64,000 nt of DNA from positions 1 to 64,000 of the forward strand of contig NZ_QGTX01000001.1 in NCBI RefSeq assembly GCF_003182485.1. The letters run 5' to 3'. This stretch comes from Geodermatophilus normandii. GTDB lineage: Bacteria; Actinomycetota; Actinomycetes; Mycobacteriales; Geodermatophilaceae. The position numbers and the translations under genes are program-made. The notes below the pieces were generated by a model, which was given only the letters and a program-made list of their open reading frames with translations, was not told the origin of the DNA and did no database searches. Of this stretch, positions 1 to 9,002 are shown in pieces (within the stretch, counting starts at the first letter, position 1; every line of letters begins with the position of its first letter).

Positions 1-1426
1 TCCACCTGCACCTGCTCCAGGGTGAAGCGCGCCCGTCGAGGACGGTGCGGTCGCCGGGCTGCGGGCCGACCGGCTCCGGGGCCGCCGAGGTCGTCGGGGT
101 GCTCGACGGCGGGGCCGCCGCGGCGCCGCCGCTCCCGCCGGTGAGCTCGCCACGGCGACCACCGCGACGACGACCAGCGCCAGCGCGGCGCGGCGAGCAG
201 CACCAGCCGCGCCGGGCCGGGACCGGCGCGCGGACCGACCAGCGGCCGGGGCGGCGGGGCGGGACGGGCGCGGGGTGCGCGACGGGGGCAGGGGCGGCGG
301 CGCGTCGGAGCCGGCGTCGGTGTCACCACTGCCGAAGAGGCCGCCGATGCCGCCGGTCTCGTCGGCCGGCACCTCAGCCACACCCCGCCGAGCTGCACGC
401 CCGCGCCGAGCGGCGCCTCCCCGGCGGACGGCACACCGCCGCCGGACTGGGTGGCGGGCGCGGGGAAGCGGGCGGTGGCCGGGTGCACCGGCGGAGCAGG
501 AGCCGGGCGGGGAGCGGCAGGCGCGGAGCGGCGGCGGGCGGCAGCGGGGGGCGCGGCCAGACCGGCCGCGGCCGGCGCGGCCTCCTCGTCGGCGCGGATG
601 GCGGCCACGGCGACGGCGGCGGCCGCGAGCGGGTCGACCAGCGGCCCGGCCGGGGCGGAGGCGACGCGGTGGACCGGGATGGGCCCCGGCGCGACGGGCG
701 CGGGGCGGCGCGGCCACCGGAGCCGCTGCACCGGCAGAGGCCGCCATCGCCGCGGGCGCGAGCAGCTCGCGCTTGCGCAGCACGTAGGGCGAGTACGGGA
801 AGCCCTCGCCGTTGAGCTCCTCCACCGACGGCCCGCGGCCCTCGAGGCCGAGCGCGGTCAGCGCGGCGCGGACGTCGGCGGTGGTCCACAGCCGCGGGTT
901 GTCCACCCCGGCGTAGCGGGCGGCGCGGAGATGCCCAGCAGAAGGGAGCGGGACTCCAGCAGCGCGACCTGGTCACCCTCGCCGAGGTCGCCGTCGGCCG
1001 GGGACCAGGCGGTGAGGTCGCCGACCAGCACGGTCAGCCGGGCGATGCGACCGGGCTCCAGACCGGCCCGCGCAGCCGCACCGCGGCGTCCATGCCGGCC
1101 CGCATCAGGCCGTCGAGGGCGTCGAGCCGCCGCCGGCCAGCTGCAGCACCTCGCCGGGACCGGCGCCGGGACCGATCGTCCAGGAGCCCTCCGGGGTCAC
1201 GGTGACCACGCCGGCCTGCCGGACCACCTCGACCACCCGCACGACGGCGAGGCCCTCGGGCACGAACAGGACGGCGTCGGAGATGCGCCGTTCCATCGGC
1301 CCGTCGACCACGGGGATCGACGCGACGACGGCGCCCCGGACCGCACCGCCCCGGTCCCAGCGGGTCAGCTCGGCGAACAGCGCGCGCTCCCCGCCGTCTG
1401 CGGCGGCACGGGGGTCAGGGCAGCAC
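1..1426 (-). pseudogene. Frameshifted membrane-anchored protein of unknown family, 3' end outside window
   Basis: Likely start is GTG at 1426, preceded by an AGGAGG ribosome site. No single frame stays open, but the pieces join well if single-base indels are allowed near 1420, 1127, 1070 and 930. The rebuilt N-terminal domain contains ALFAELTRWDRGG, VVDGPMERRISDAVLF and NPRLWTTADVRAAL. A long Ala/Pro/Arg-rich stretch follows (about 780 down to 200), then a probable membrane helix (ALVVVAVVAVA, near 170) and an S/T/P linker leading off the window. So the protein looks like a cytoplasmic domain, a low-complexity linker, one helix and an external C-terminus. I do not recognise the family. The shifts may be assembly errors at a contig edge or true decay. 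It lies 122 bp downstream of another broken minus-strand gene. Confidence 0.5.
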
Positions 1427-1548
1427 GGGGTCCTCCTGGAGCGGGTGGGGTGCGAGGGGGCGCGGCGGTGCGCGGGTGGGGCCCGGGATCGGGGCCCGGG
1501 CAGGCGGCCGGGACCGACGTCACGTCAGGGAACGGCCGGTCCGGCTCG

Positions 1549-2778
1549 TCAGCGGGACGACGCGCCGCCGTCGGGATGGGCGCCGGCGAGGACGCCCTCG
1601 GCCGTACCGCCCGGCTCGACCGGACGGCGCCAGCGGGCGGACCAGGTGCTGCGCGCGAGCAGGTCGACCGCGGTCCACAGGGCGGTGAACGCGGCGACGA
1701 CCAGGGCGATCGACCACCACGACCAGTCCCAGGGCGGCAGGATGCCCGCGGCGTCCTGCAGCCACCCGGCGACGTAGACGAGCGTGGCGGTCGCCGGGGC
1801 GGCACTCCATCCCGGCAGGCGGAGGGTCACCGCCAGGTCGATGCAGACGGCCCCGACCAGCAGGACCAGCGGCAGGACCGACGGCGGGAAGCGGTGGCGA
1901 CCAGCCCGACCCACACGAGCGCGCGGTAGGCGAGGTACGTGCCGGCGATGAGGGTCGCGGTCCAGCGCAGGCCGACCACCTTCCGCGCGACGACGAGGGA
2001 GAGCAGGCCGGCGCAGAGGATCCACGCGGGGTGCACCCACGGCGGCACCGGCAGCATGAACGTGGTCGGCGTCTGCCCCTGGGCGGCGGCGAAGTCGAGC
2101 AGCTGCGGCTCGGCCGTCGTCTGCCCGGCCTCGTAGGCGCGCAGCGACAGGACGCCGTACTCCTGGTGCTGGTTGGGGAAGACGACGTTCTCGGCGAAGA
2201 ACAGCCACAGGCCCAGCGCGACGAGGTCGCGGACCCGGCCGGGTGCGCGTACAGCCACCAGCCGCGGATCGCGCCGGCCAGCATGATCGCCGTGCCGATG
2301 TAGAGCAGCGCGTGGCTTGGGGCTCCAGCTGGTGATGTCCAGCCCGTTGATCCGGTGGTTGACGATGTCGATCGGGACCGCGACGAGGAAGGTGCCGATC
2401 CCCCCACTGCATCAGCCGCAGCGCCCGGCGGTCGACGCCGCGTCCGCTGTAGCTGTGGAAGGCCACCAGCGCGATGACGACCGCGGTGCCCGCCGAGTTG
2501 AGCAGGTGCGGGGGCGCCAGGTCGTCACGCAGCCAGCGGAAGTGCCAGGAGACGTCCCACGAGGAGCCCAGCATCTTGAGCAGGAACGCCCCGAGCCACG
2601 CGGTGTAGATCCAGCGCAGCTCGGTCTGCGGAGTCGGGCGCCCGGGGCGGCCCGGCGTCACGTAGGCGAGCCACAGCCAGTGCACCAGCGCGACGGGGTG
2701 CCGGAGCCCGGCGGCCAGCGAGCCCGGCGCCGGCGGCACCACTCGGGCGCGCGCGGCAGGGGCGGCGGGGTGGGGCAC
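1549..2778 (-). pseudogene. Frameshifted multi-pass membrane protein of unknown function
   Basis: Starts at GTG 2778 and ends at the stop at 1549. Good coding stretches lie in different frames, with shifts near 2400-2405 (a run of six C), about 2318 (one extra base), about 2250 and about 1893. Rebuilt, it reads as an integral membrane protein. The first part has ELRWIYTAWLGAFLLKMLG and SWDVSWHFRWLRDDLAPP, followed by IGTFLVAVPIDIVNHRIN, LLYIGTAIMLAGAIRGWW, LWLFFAENVVFPNQHQEYG and C-terminal helices around WWSIALVVAAFTALW. About seven hydrophobic segments are visible. All shifts are single-base, so the reading frame was probably intact in the living organism or lost very recently. The function is unknown to me. 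Confidence 0.55.
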
Positions 2779-2928
2779 GGGGGGACTCCCAGGGATGCGG
2801 GGCGGGATGGCCCGAGACTAACGGCCGCCGCCGGGAAACCGACCCCCTGAGTGGCGCCGGTGTGGCGGGTGCGGTAGTGAGCAGGTACGCGAGGCGGGCG
2901 GGACGGACGGGACGTAGGGTCCTTCCAC

Positions 2929-3609
2929 GTGGCGGACGCTGGCGGGCACCTGGTCTGGATCGACTGCGAGATGACCGGGCTGGACCTCACCAAGGACAGG
3001 CTCATCGAGGTCGCCGTCGTCGTGACCGACTCGGAGCTGCGCGTCCTCGACCCGGGCCTGGACCTGGTGATCTCCGCCGACGACGCCGACCTCGACGACA
3101 TGGCCGACGTCGTCACCGAGATGCACGCGAAGTCCGGCCTCACCGAGGCGGTCCGCGCCTCCACGCTCACCGTGGCCGAGGCGGAGCAGCAGCTTCTCGC
3201 CTACATCAAGCGGTGGGTGCCCGAGCGGCGCACCGCTCCGCTGTGCGGCAACTCGATCGGCACCGACCGCGGCTTCCTCGCCCGCGACATGCCCGAGCTC
3301 GACGACCACCTGCACTACCGGATGGTCGACGTCAGCTCGATCAAGGAACTGGCCCGCCGCTGGTTCCCGCGGGTCTACTTCGCGCAGCCGCCCAAGGGCC
3401 TGGCGCACCGGGCGCTGGCCGACATCGTCGAGTCCGTCCGCGAGCTCGCCTACTACCGCCGGACGCTGTTCGTGGACGGGCCCGGACCCTCGACGTCGCA
3501 GGCCCAGCGGGCGGCCGGCGAGGTCGTGGCCGGCTTCGCCGACGTGCTCGCGGCGGCGGACGCCACCCCGCCGGCCACCGAGGCACCCCCGGCTGCGCCG
3601 GCGAGCTGA
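2929..3609 (+). CDS. orn: Oligoribonuclease (DEDDh 3'-5' exonuclease)
   Basis: This 226-aa protein matches Orn along its length. It degrades 2-5 nt RNA fragments and linear di-GMP/pGpG in the cytoplasm. The DEDDh motif is present: Asp12 and Glu14 in [11 protein letters not shown], the central Asp in [19 protein letters not shown], and the His/Asp of [14 protein letters not shown] tail of about 30 residues rich in Ala/Pro follows the fold. The GTG start has a -10-like TAGGGT (2915-2920) about 8 nt upstream and no good Shine-Dalgarno, so the mRNA is probably leaderless. tRNA-His follows immediately, a pairing also known in mycobacteria. Confidence 0.95.
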   Translation: MADAGGHLVWIDCEMTGLDLTKDRLIEVAVVVTDSELRVLDPGLDLVISADDADLDDMADVVTEMHAKSGLTEAVRASTLTVAEAEQQLLAYIKRWVPERRTAPLCGNSIGTDRGFLARDMPELDDHLHYRMVDVSSIKELARRWFPRVYFAQPPKGLAHRALADIVESVRELAYYRRTLFVDGPGPSTSQAQRAAGEVVAGFADVLAAADATPPATEAPPAAPAS

Positions 3610-3666
3610 CCGCCTCCGGTATCCTCGGTCCCGTTCCCGGCGCGCTCGTGCCGCCGGGGGCACGCG

Positions 3667-3742
3667 GTGGGTGTAGCTCAGCTGGTAGAGCACCAGGTTG
3701 TGATCCTGGGTGTCGCGGGTTCGAGCCCCGTCACTCACCCCA
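3667..3742 (+). tRNA. tRNA-His (GTG anticodon), CCA encoded
   Basis: A full cloverleaf can be drawn. Acceptor GTGGGTG pairs with CACTCAC; T8 A9 are present; the anticodon loop contains TTGTGAT with anticodon GTG; the T arm is GCGGG-TTCGAGC-CCCGT. The discriminator is C73 and the base before the acceptor (3666) is G, the G-1:C73 pair diagnostic of tRNA-His. CCA is genomically encoded (3740-3742). The 3' end lies in a 32-bp sequence repeated at 9003-9034, so this is the intact gene kept at the left boundary of a probable integrated element. Confidence 0.97.
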
Positions 3743-3744
3743 CG
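3713..3744 (+). repeat. Left attachment-site copy (attL), tRNA-His 3' end
   Basis: These 32 bp start in the T arm of tRNA-His and run 2 bp beyond the CCA. They occur again, identical by eye, at 9003-9034. The sequence upstream of the two copies differs (the tRNA body here, unrelated DNA there), and the downstream sequences diverge after the repeat. This is the layout left by tyrosine-integrase elements that insert into tRNA 3' ends and restore the gene with their own copy. Confidence 0.75.
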
Positions 3745-3749
3745 AGGAG

Positions 3750-3779
3750 AGGCCCTGGTCGGTTCGCTGACCAGGGCCT
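3750..3779 (+). terminator. Rho-independent-type terminator after tRNA-His
   Basis: AGGCCCTGGTC (3750-3760) and GACCAGGGCCT (3769-3779) form a perfect 11-bp stem with an 8-nt loop. It is followed by TTCCCGTTCT, a weak T-rich tail typical of high-GC actinobacteria. It begins 8 nt after the CCA and should end the tRNA-His transcript. Confidence 0.8.
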
Positions 3780-4047
3780 TTCCCGTTCTCCGGCCCGGGC
3801 TGGGGGCAAGATCATGCCCGCTGCCCCTCGCTGGGGGCGGATCTGGGGAGGCAGTGGCGGGGCGATCGCGCACCGCAGGCAGCTCCCGACGGTGCGGCTG
3901 GCCGGTCCGGCCGGCGAGACGCCGATGCGCCCAGTCGCCGGGTCGATGCGGTGGGCTCGACGGCGCTCTCCGCATCGGCACCGGCGGCCGTACGCTGCGG
4001 TGGCGCGCGAGCTCCGCGCGGACATCCCGCCTCGCGGGGAGGGCACC

Positions 4048-5442
4048 GTGGCCGAACCGCCGACGCAGGTGGACTCCGCTGTCATCGCCGCCGCGCTGGG
4101 ACGGCTCAGGGGCGCTCCGCCGGCTCCGGAGGAGCAGCTGTCGGAGGCGCTGGGCGAGCTGGAGGTCGCCTACGAGGAGCTGCGGGTCGCCGAGGAGGAG
4201 CTGCGCACCCAGCAGGAGACCATCGCGGAACTGCTGGCCACCGACCGGCGGCGCCGGGAACACCAGCTGGCCGACACACTGCCCGTGGCCCTGCTGCAGA
4301 CCGACGCCGAGGGGCAGATCCTGCACGGCAACCCGGCCGCGGCGCAGCTGCTCGGCCTGCCCGCCGCGCGGCTGCCCCGGCGGGTGCTGCTGGCCTCGGT
4401 CGAGCTGGCCGACCGCGGCCCGCTGCGCCGGGCACTGTCGGTGCTGGCCACCGGCGAGCGCGGCGAGGTCCAGGTCGACGTCACCTTCCACGGCCGGGAC
4501 GGTCGGGCCCGGCCGGTCCGGTCGTTCGGCTGGCCGGAGACCACCTCGCCGGAGACCACCTCGCCGGAGACCACCTCGCCGGGACCAGCGGTGCTGCGCT
4601 GGCTGGGCATCGAAGCGCCCGCTACCGGCAGCCCGGCCGCGCTGACCCCGGCCGGCGAGGCGGCGGCCACCGAGCCGACGCCCACCGCGCCGGTGGCCAC
4701 GGAGCCAGCCGGCGACGCCGGCGGGGTGGGGATGGCGATGGCCCAGGCGTTCGCCGAGCTGGTCCTGCTGCCGCTGGACGCCGGTGACGAGCAGCGGCTG
4801 CTGCACCGGATCGTCACCGTCGTCCGCGGCGCGGTGCCCGGCGCCACTGCGCTGAGCGTCAACGTCGGCCCGCCGCTGGAACCGCAGCTGCTGGCCAGCG
4901 ACGACACCGTCGCGCAGGTCTTCGACGGCCACCAGATGGTCGCCGGGGAGGGCCCCTGCCAGGACGCCTACGAGCAGCGGGCCGTCGTCGTCACCGCCGA
5001 CGTCACCGCCGACGACCGCTGGCCGCGGCTACGTGGCCTGCTCACCGACGGCAGCGTGCGCAGTGTGCTGGCCGTGCCGGCGCAGCTGCCCGACCAGCGG
5101 TGGATGGTCCTCAACGTCTACAGCGACCGCCCGGGCGTGTTCACCGGCGGCAGCGTCCGGCTGGGTGAGATGGTCGCCGCAGCGGTCGCCGCGATCTTGC
5201 GGGAGGTCGCCGAGCGGGCCACACTTTCACAGCTGGCGGCCAACCTGGAACGGGCGCTGACCTCCCGGGCGGTCATCGACCAGGCCAAAGGCGTGCTGAT
5301 CGCCCGCACCGGCGGCTCCGCCGAGGACGCGTTCGGCCGGCTGGCCCGGCTCAGCCAGGCCCTCAACGTCAAGCTCCGCGACCTGGCCCCGATGGTGGTC
5401 GCCGGCCACCCGGACGTGCTGACCATCCTCGACCGCATCTGA
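4048..5442 (+). CDS. PAS-GAF-ANTAR sensor/antiterminator protein
   Basis: The open frame extends back through the tRNA, but the GTG at 4048 with GGGGAGGG just upstream is the sensible start (464 aa). A coiled coil at about 25-70 (repeated YEELRVAEEELR pattern) leads to a PAS-like domain (about 70-155, LLQTDAEGQILHGNPAAAQLLG). A Pro/Thr linker with three tandem 15-bp units encoding PETTS (4536-4580) precedes a GAF domain (about 235-390) and a C-terminal ANTAR domain (about 395-455, SRAVIDQAKGVLIARTGGSAEDAFGRLARLS). ANTAR domains bind paired RNA hairpins and prevent transcription termination, so the expected role is signal-dependent antitermination. It is the first gene inside the repeat-bounded tRNA-His segment. 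The ligands are unknown. Confidence 0.85.
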   Translation: MAEPPTQVDSAVIAAALGRLRGAPPAPEEQLSEALGELEVAYEELRVAEEELRTQQETIAELLATDRRRREHQLADTLPVALLQTDAEGQILHGNPAAAQLLGLPAARLPRRVLLASVELADRGPLRRALSVLATGERGEVQVDVTFHGRDGRARPVRSFGWPETTSPETTSPETTSPGPAVLRWLGIEAPATGSPAALTPAGEAAATEPTPTAPVATEPAGDAGGVGMAMAQAFAELVLLPLDAGDEQRLLHRIVTVVRGAVPGATALSVNVGPPLEPQLLASDDTVAQVFDGHQMVAGEGPCQDAYEQRAVVVTADVTADDRWPRLRGLLTDGSVRSVLAVPAQLPDQRWMVLNVYSDRPGVFTGGSVRLGEMVAAAVAAILREVAERATLSQLAANLERALTSRAVIDQAKGVLIARTGGSAEDAFGRLARLSQALNVKLRDLAPMVVAGHPDVLTILDRI

Positions 5443-5633
5443 CCGGGCCGCAGGCCGCCGCCGTCCTCCCCACCTCGCCCAGTCCCCGGCACTGAGCGCT
5501 GTGGCGCGGCCTCGCCCGAGTCGGCGGCCTCGTCCGACGTCGGCGGCGTGCTTCGTTTCCGGGCGAGTCCGCGCGGTGTGCCGTTCGCCTCCAGGGATAG
5601 CCGGCCGGTGGTCGGCCCGCGCACGCTCACCCC

Positions 5634-5912
5634 ATGACGGCGGCACCCCAGCGGTCCCCGCTCAGCTGTCGGCGGACTGCGGCCGGGCGCCAGTCCGTCG
5701 AGGCGATCCGGGCGGCCGCCGCGACCGCCGCGCTGGTGGCACTGACCTACGACCACGTCGCGTTCACCGCGGAGCACGCCGCCAGTGACGCCGACGCACC
5801 TCAGCGGCACCGCGACCGGGCGGCGTGGGCGCGCCGGTACGCGGCCGAGGAACGCCGGGAGGCGCTGTACACGTGGGCGCGGGCAGCTGCGCTGGAGGCC
5901 GCCGTCGATTGA
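5634..5912 (+). CDS. Small Ala/Arg-rich protein, unknown
   Basis: This 92-aa frame starts at ATG 5634. The C-terminal half is helical and charged (AAWARRYAAEERREALYTWARAAALEAA). No family is recognised, and no strong ribosome site is visible. It lies between the PAS-GAF-ANTAR gene and the convergent AraC pair inside the putative island. High-GC DNA gives chance ORFs of this length, so confidence is moderate. Confidence 0.4.
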   Translation: MTAAPQRSPLSCRRTAAGRQSVEAIRAAAATAALVALTYDHVAFTAEHAASDADAPQRHRDRAAWARRYAAEERREALYTWARAAALEAAVD

Positions 5913-6135
5913 CCCCCGGGGTCGCCGGGACGCGAACCGACACCCCCGCGGTGCGCAGCGACGCACCCCCATCCGTAGCCCGTGCCGGCGGCCGGCCGTT
6001 GAGTGGCAGCCGGTGCCGAGCGCCGCCGGCGCGCGAGCGCGGCCGGTGCTCCGACCAGTGGGCGTCGCCCAGGGCAGGTGCGCCCGGCCGCGCTCGGCAC
6101 CGCCAAGGACGGGCCGGAGAAACCGGGTGGGTGCG

Positions 6136-6468
6136 ATGAGCGAGTGCCGGATGCCGGGCGAGCGTCCCGGCTGGCCCTCGGCCGTCCGGCCGGCTGCCCG
6201 CCACGCCGAGGCCGAGCGGGCCCACCGGCGTGCGCGCGACCTCGCCGCCGAGGCCGGCGCCTGCCAGCAGCGGGCAGAGGTGTTGCGCCGGGGCGTGGAG
6301 GCCCGCCGGCTCCGGGCGGCTGGCGGCCACCGCTCAGGTGCGCAGGGTGGAGCTGGGGGTCACCCCGTAGGCAGCGCGGTAGTGCGCGGTGAACCGGCTG
6401 GGCGTGAACCCCCAGCGGGCGGCGACGGCAGTGACGGTCACTCCGTCCCCGGGGGTGGCCTCGCGTAG
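6136..6468 (+). CDS. Possible small helical protein, unknown
   Basis: An ATG at 6136 opens a 110-aa frame. The first 65 residues look like an alpha-helical Ala/Arg/Glu protein (RAHRRARDLAAEAGACQQRAEVLRRG). The last third overlaps the 3' end of the convergent AraC gene and is probably non-coding in character, so the true protein may be shorter or the ORF spurious. Its composition resembles the 92-aa ORF just upstream. Confidence 0.25.
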   Translation: MSECRMPGERPGWPSAVRPAARHAEAERAHRRARDLAAEAGACQQRAEVLRRGVEARRLRAAGGHRSGAQGGAGGHPVGSAVVRGEPAGREPPAGGDGSDGHSVPGGGLA

Positions 6469-7308
6469 CTGACGGTGCGCCTGGGCCAGCCGCACCTGGC
6501 GCAGGTAGGCGGTCGGGGTGGTGTCCAGGTGCCGGCGGAAGGCCAGCTGCACCGCCCGCGGGGTGACGTGGGCGGCGCGGGCGATGTCGGCGACGCTGAT
6601 GTCGAGGTCGGGGTGGGAGTCGATGAACGCGGTCGCGCGCCGCAGCGTGCCGGGGTGGCCGTCGAGGCTGTCGGCGGCCGCGGGTTCGGCGACGGCGGTG
6701 TTCGGGAAGATCGTCAGGACGGTGGCCGCGAGCAGCCGCGCGGCCGGCCCGAGCAGCAGCGGCGACGCGGCGGTCTCGGGCTCGGCGAGCAGGTCGTCGA
6801 CGAACCGGGTGGTCCGGCGCCACCGTCCGTCGCCGCCGTCGATGGGCCGCAGGGACAGCAGCTCCCACGACCAGCCGTCCTGCGCGGGGTCGCTGCCGGC
6901 CACCTCGGTGAGCAGGGAGGCCGGCAGGCCGACGGTGTGCAGGTGCAAGGCGTGGGACCGGGCCACCAGGTCCTTCATGTGGGGGTGGTTGCCGATGCCG
7001 ACGTCTCCGGGCCGGAAGCCGTGGCCGGCCTTGCCGCTGTCGTAGACCATGCTCCCGTCGAGGACGGTGTTGATCATGACGTCGTCCTGGCCCGTGGCCT
7101 CGAAGACGAGATCGGACGCCAGCCGGAAGTCGACGAGGGTGAGCGCTCCGGCCTGTACCTGGTCGAGGGTCACCAGCGGGCCGGTGTCAGGAAAGCCGCC
7201 CAACCGCAGCCGTGCCCCGTAGGCGCGGTCGAGGAAGTCGCGGGCCTCCATCCGGTCGGCCGTGGCGAACCGGAAGCGCCGCGGTGGGATGGGGGTCCCG
7301 GTGGCCAT
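6334..7308 (-). CDS. AraC-family transcriptional regulator (second of tandem pair)
   Basis: 324 aa from ATG 7308, which has GGAGGA 8 nt upstream; a longer frame from 7341 lacks a ribosome site. The N-terminal two thirds resembles an AraC ligand-binding domain. The C-terminal 100 residues carry two helix-turn-helix units (DISVADIARAAHVTPRAVQLAFRRHL and VTAVAARWGFTPSRFTAHYRAAYGVTPSSTLRT), typical of HTH_18. The stop codon of the upstream paralogue lies 33 bp before this start, so the two are co-transcribed. The target genes are unknown; the only nearby candidates are inside the same island. Confidence 0.85.
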   Translation of the reverse strand: MATGTPIPPRRFRFATADRMEARDFLDRAYGARLRLGGFPDTGPLVTLDQVQAGALTLVDFRLASDLVFEATGQDDVMINTVLDGSMVYDSGKAGHGFRPGDVGIGNHPHMKDLVARSHALHLHTVGLPASLLTEVAGSDPAQDGWSWELLSLRPIDGGDGRWRRTTRFVDDLLAEPETAASPLLLGPAARLLAATVLTIFPNTAVAEPAAADSLDGHPGTLRRATAFIDSHPDLDISVADIARAAHVTPRAVQLAFRRHLDTTPTAYLRQVRLAQAHRQLREATPGDGVTVTAVAARWGFTPSRFTAHYRAAYGVTPSSTLRT

Positions 7309-7341
7309 GACGCGTTCCTCCAATGGCTCGTGCCCCGGCAC

Positions 7342-8304
7342 TCAGGTGCGCAGGGTGTGGCTGGGCAGGACGCCGTAGGTGGCGCGGTAGGCGACGGTGA
7401 ACCGGTCGGGCCTGGCGAACCCCCAGCGCCGGGCGATCGCCGCGACGGTGTCGCCGGTGGTGGGGTCGGCGGCCTGCAGCTCCCGGTGCGCGCACTCCAG
7501 CCGCACCCGGCGCAGGTACGCCGTCGGGCTCAGCCCGAGGTGGCGGGCGAAGGCCAGCTGCAGCGCGCGCGGACCGACTCCGGCGGCGCGGGCGATGTCG
7601 GTGACGGTGATCGGCAGCGAGGCGTGCCCGTCGACGAACGCCACCGCCCGGCGCAGCACCGCCGGCGCCACCCCACCGGGGCTCCGCAGGTGGTCCGAGG
7701 TCATGGTGGTGTTCGGGAACGCCGCCAGCGCGGTCGCGGCCATCAGCTCGGCCAGCTGCGCGGCGACCAGCGGATGGGTCACGCCGGAGGTGGGGTCGGT
7801 GACCTGCTGGTGGACGAAGCGCATGAGCCCGAGCCAGGTGCGGCGCATCGGCTCGGACACCGGGCTCGTCCCGTCGAACCGCAGACCGGCCGCGGGTACG
7901 CCCAGCTGTTCCTCGGCCACCCGCTCCACCACCGCCAGCGGCAGCCGCACGGTGCTCATGTCCACGTCGTCCCAGTCGTTGGCGAACGGCACGCCGGTCG
8001 GGCACCGGAACAGCACACCGGGCCGCATGGCGACCTGCTCCCGGCCGACGAGGTACCGGCTCGCCCCGGCCACCGGACTCGCCACCATGAAGACGTCCAG
8101 CGGGGGCACCGCGCAGCGCAGGGCCGCCGAGAAGCGCAGACGGTCGGCGCCCAGGTCCCCGGCCGCTGCGAAGCGGATCTGGCAGGAGAACGACCGGTCG
8201 ACCCCGGAGAACCCGAGCGGGCGCTCCAGCCGGTACAGAGCGGTCAGCACGGCCTGGGCCACATCCGGCTCGCGGGTGGACAACTCGAAGGTGTCGACGG
8301 GCAC
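7342..8304 (-). CDS. AraC-family transcriptional regulator (first of tandem pair)
   Basis: 320 aa from GTG 8304, preceded by AGGAG. The C-terminal double HTH (PITVTDIARAAGVGPRALQLAFARHLG; IARRWGFARPDRFTVAYRATYGVLPSHTLRT) is close to that of the downstream gene, and both proteins end in -TLRT, so they are paralogues from a local duplication. The N-terminal sensor domains differ more (here RFAAAGDLGADRLRFSAALR), which suggests distinct ligands or heteromeric regulation. It probably leads a two-gene operon with the gene ending at 6334. Confidence 0.85.
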   Translation of the reverse strand: MPVDTFELSTREPDVAQAVLTALYRLERPLGFSGVDRSFSCQIRFAAAGDLGADRLRFSAALRCAVPPLDVFMVASPVAGASRYLVGREQVAMRPGVLFRCPTGVPFANDWDDVDMSTVRLPLAVVERVAEEQLGVPAAGLRFDGTSPVSEPMRRTWLGLMRFVHQQVTDPTSGVTHPLVAAQLAELMAATALAAFPNTTMTSDHLRSPGGVAPAVLRRAVAFVDGHASLPITVTDIARAAGVGPRALQLAFARHLGLSPTAYLRRVRLECAHRELQAADPTTGDTVAAIARRWGFARPDRFTVAYRATYGVLPSHTLRT

Positions 8305-8424
8305 GATTCGGCTCCTGCGGTTCCCGCTCGTGGGCCGTGGCTGACCCGCCGGCGGCAGCACCGGCTCCGCCGACGCTAGCCCGCAACCCGTCAGGAGCGA
8401 AGGCCTCGCCGGGTGGAGCCCCTG

Positions 8425-8754
8425 TCAGCGCAGACCAGTGCTGGCCCACCTGTCGAGCACGTCGGCGGTGAGCAGCTTCGGCGCGTCCGGCGCCGCGGAG
8501 TGCGCGCCGCCGGCCGCAGCCCGCTTCGCCTGACGCTCCGTCATGAGCTCCGGCAGCATCTGGCCGATGGCCAGGATGTCGGCCCAGGTGAACCACACTC
8601 CGCGCTGCTGAACGCCGTCGGGGTGGCCGCTGCGCTGGTGCGGGATACACCGGGCGGTGACCCACCGCTTCAGCCAGGTCTCCGGGATGTTCAAGATCTG
8701 CGCCGCCTCGGCGCGGTCGTAGCGGCGGAGGGTGTCGAGCTGCTCGTTGGTCAC
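8425..8754 (-). CDS. Excisionase-like helix-turn-helix protein
   Basis: The frame is open from 8874, but the GTG at 8754 gives a 109-aa protein beginning just ahead of the HTH (RRYDRAEAAQILNIPETWLKRWVTARCIPHQR) and is preferred. A short beta-type wing (GVWFTWADILAIGQML) follows. This is the MerR/Xis-like winged HTH fold found in recombination directionality factors of actinobacterial integrative elements. Its position supports that role: it sits about 250 bp from the right-hand tRNA repeat and beside four 10-bp iterons. A tyrosine integrase would normally lie next to it, and none is present. Alternatively it is a plain MerR-like regulator. Confidence 0.6.
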   Translation of the reverse strand: MTNEQLDTLRRYDRAEAAQILNIPETWLKRWVTARCIPHQRSGHPDGVQQRGVWFTWADILAIGQMLPELMTERQAKRAAAGGAHSAAPDAPKLLTADVLDRWASTGLR

Positions 8755-8898
8755 CCTCGGACTGGTCCGGTGTCCGGCATCGGGGGCAGTCACCGCCCGA
8801 GCTTCGATGCCCCGGCCGGCGTCGAGACGGGCTTGCTCGAGCCGAGCTGCCGTCGCCGGAAGGCACCCGGGCACTAGGGGGCAGATTGGGGGGTGACT

Positions 8899-8938
8899 GA
8901 CCGCTCAGGACCGCTGAAGACCGCTCAGGACCGCTCCA
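8899..8938 (+). repeat. Four tandem 10-bp iterons (GACCGCTNAR type)
   Basis: GACCGCTCAG, GACCGCTGAA, GACCGCTCAG and GACCGCTCCA follow each other without gaps. The 10-bp period puts every unit on the same face of the helix. They lie between the excisionase-like gene and the right tRNA repeat, where excisionase or integrase arm-type sites are expected in tRNA-inserted elements. A replication-type iteron is the alternative. Confidence 0.65.
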
Positions 8939-9002
8939 CGACGTCCGAGCGCACGCGTAGCCTGCGCATTCGCCGGGCCACCAGGCCCGGGACCGGCCTC
9001 AC

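Noticed and set aside
3667..4047. Long N-terminal extension of the PAS-GAF-ANTAR protein through tRNA-His
   Set aside because: The open frame crosses a tRNA and its terminator; the GTG at 4048 with a good ribosome site is the real start.
4536..4580. CRISPR-like repeats
   Set aside because: Tandem 15-bp units without spacers inside a coding region; no CRISPR structure is seen anywhere in the window.
8899..8938. Plasmid replication origin iterons
   Set aside because: No Rep gene or AT-rich stretch nearby; the position between the Xis-like gene and attR fits recombination sites better. The replication reading is not excluded.
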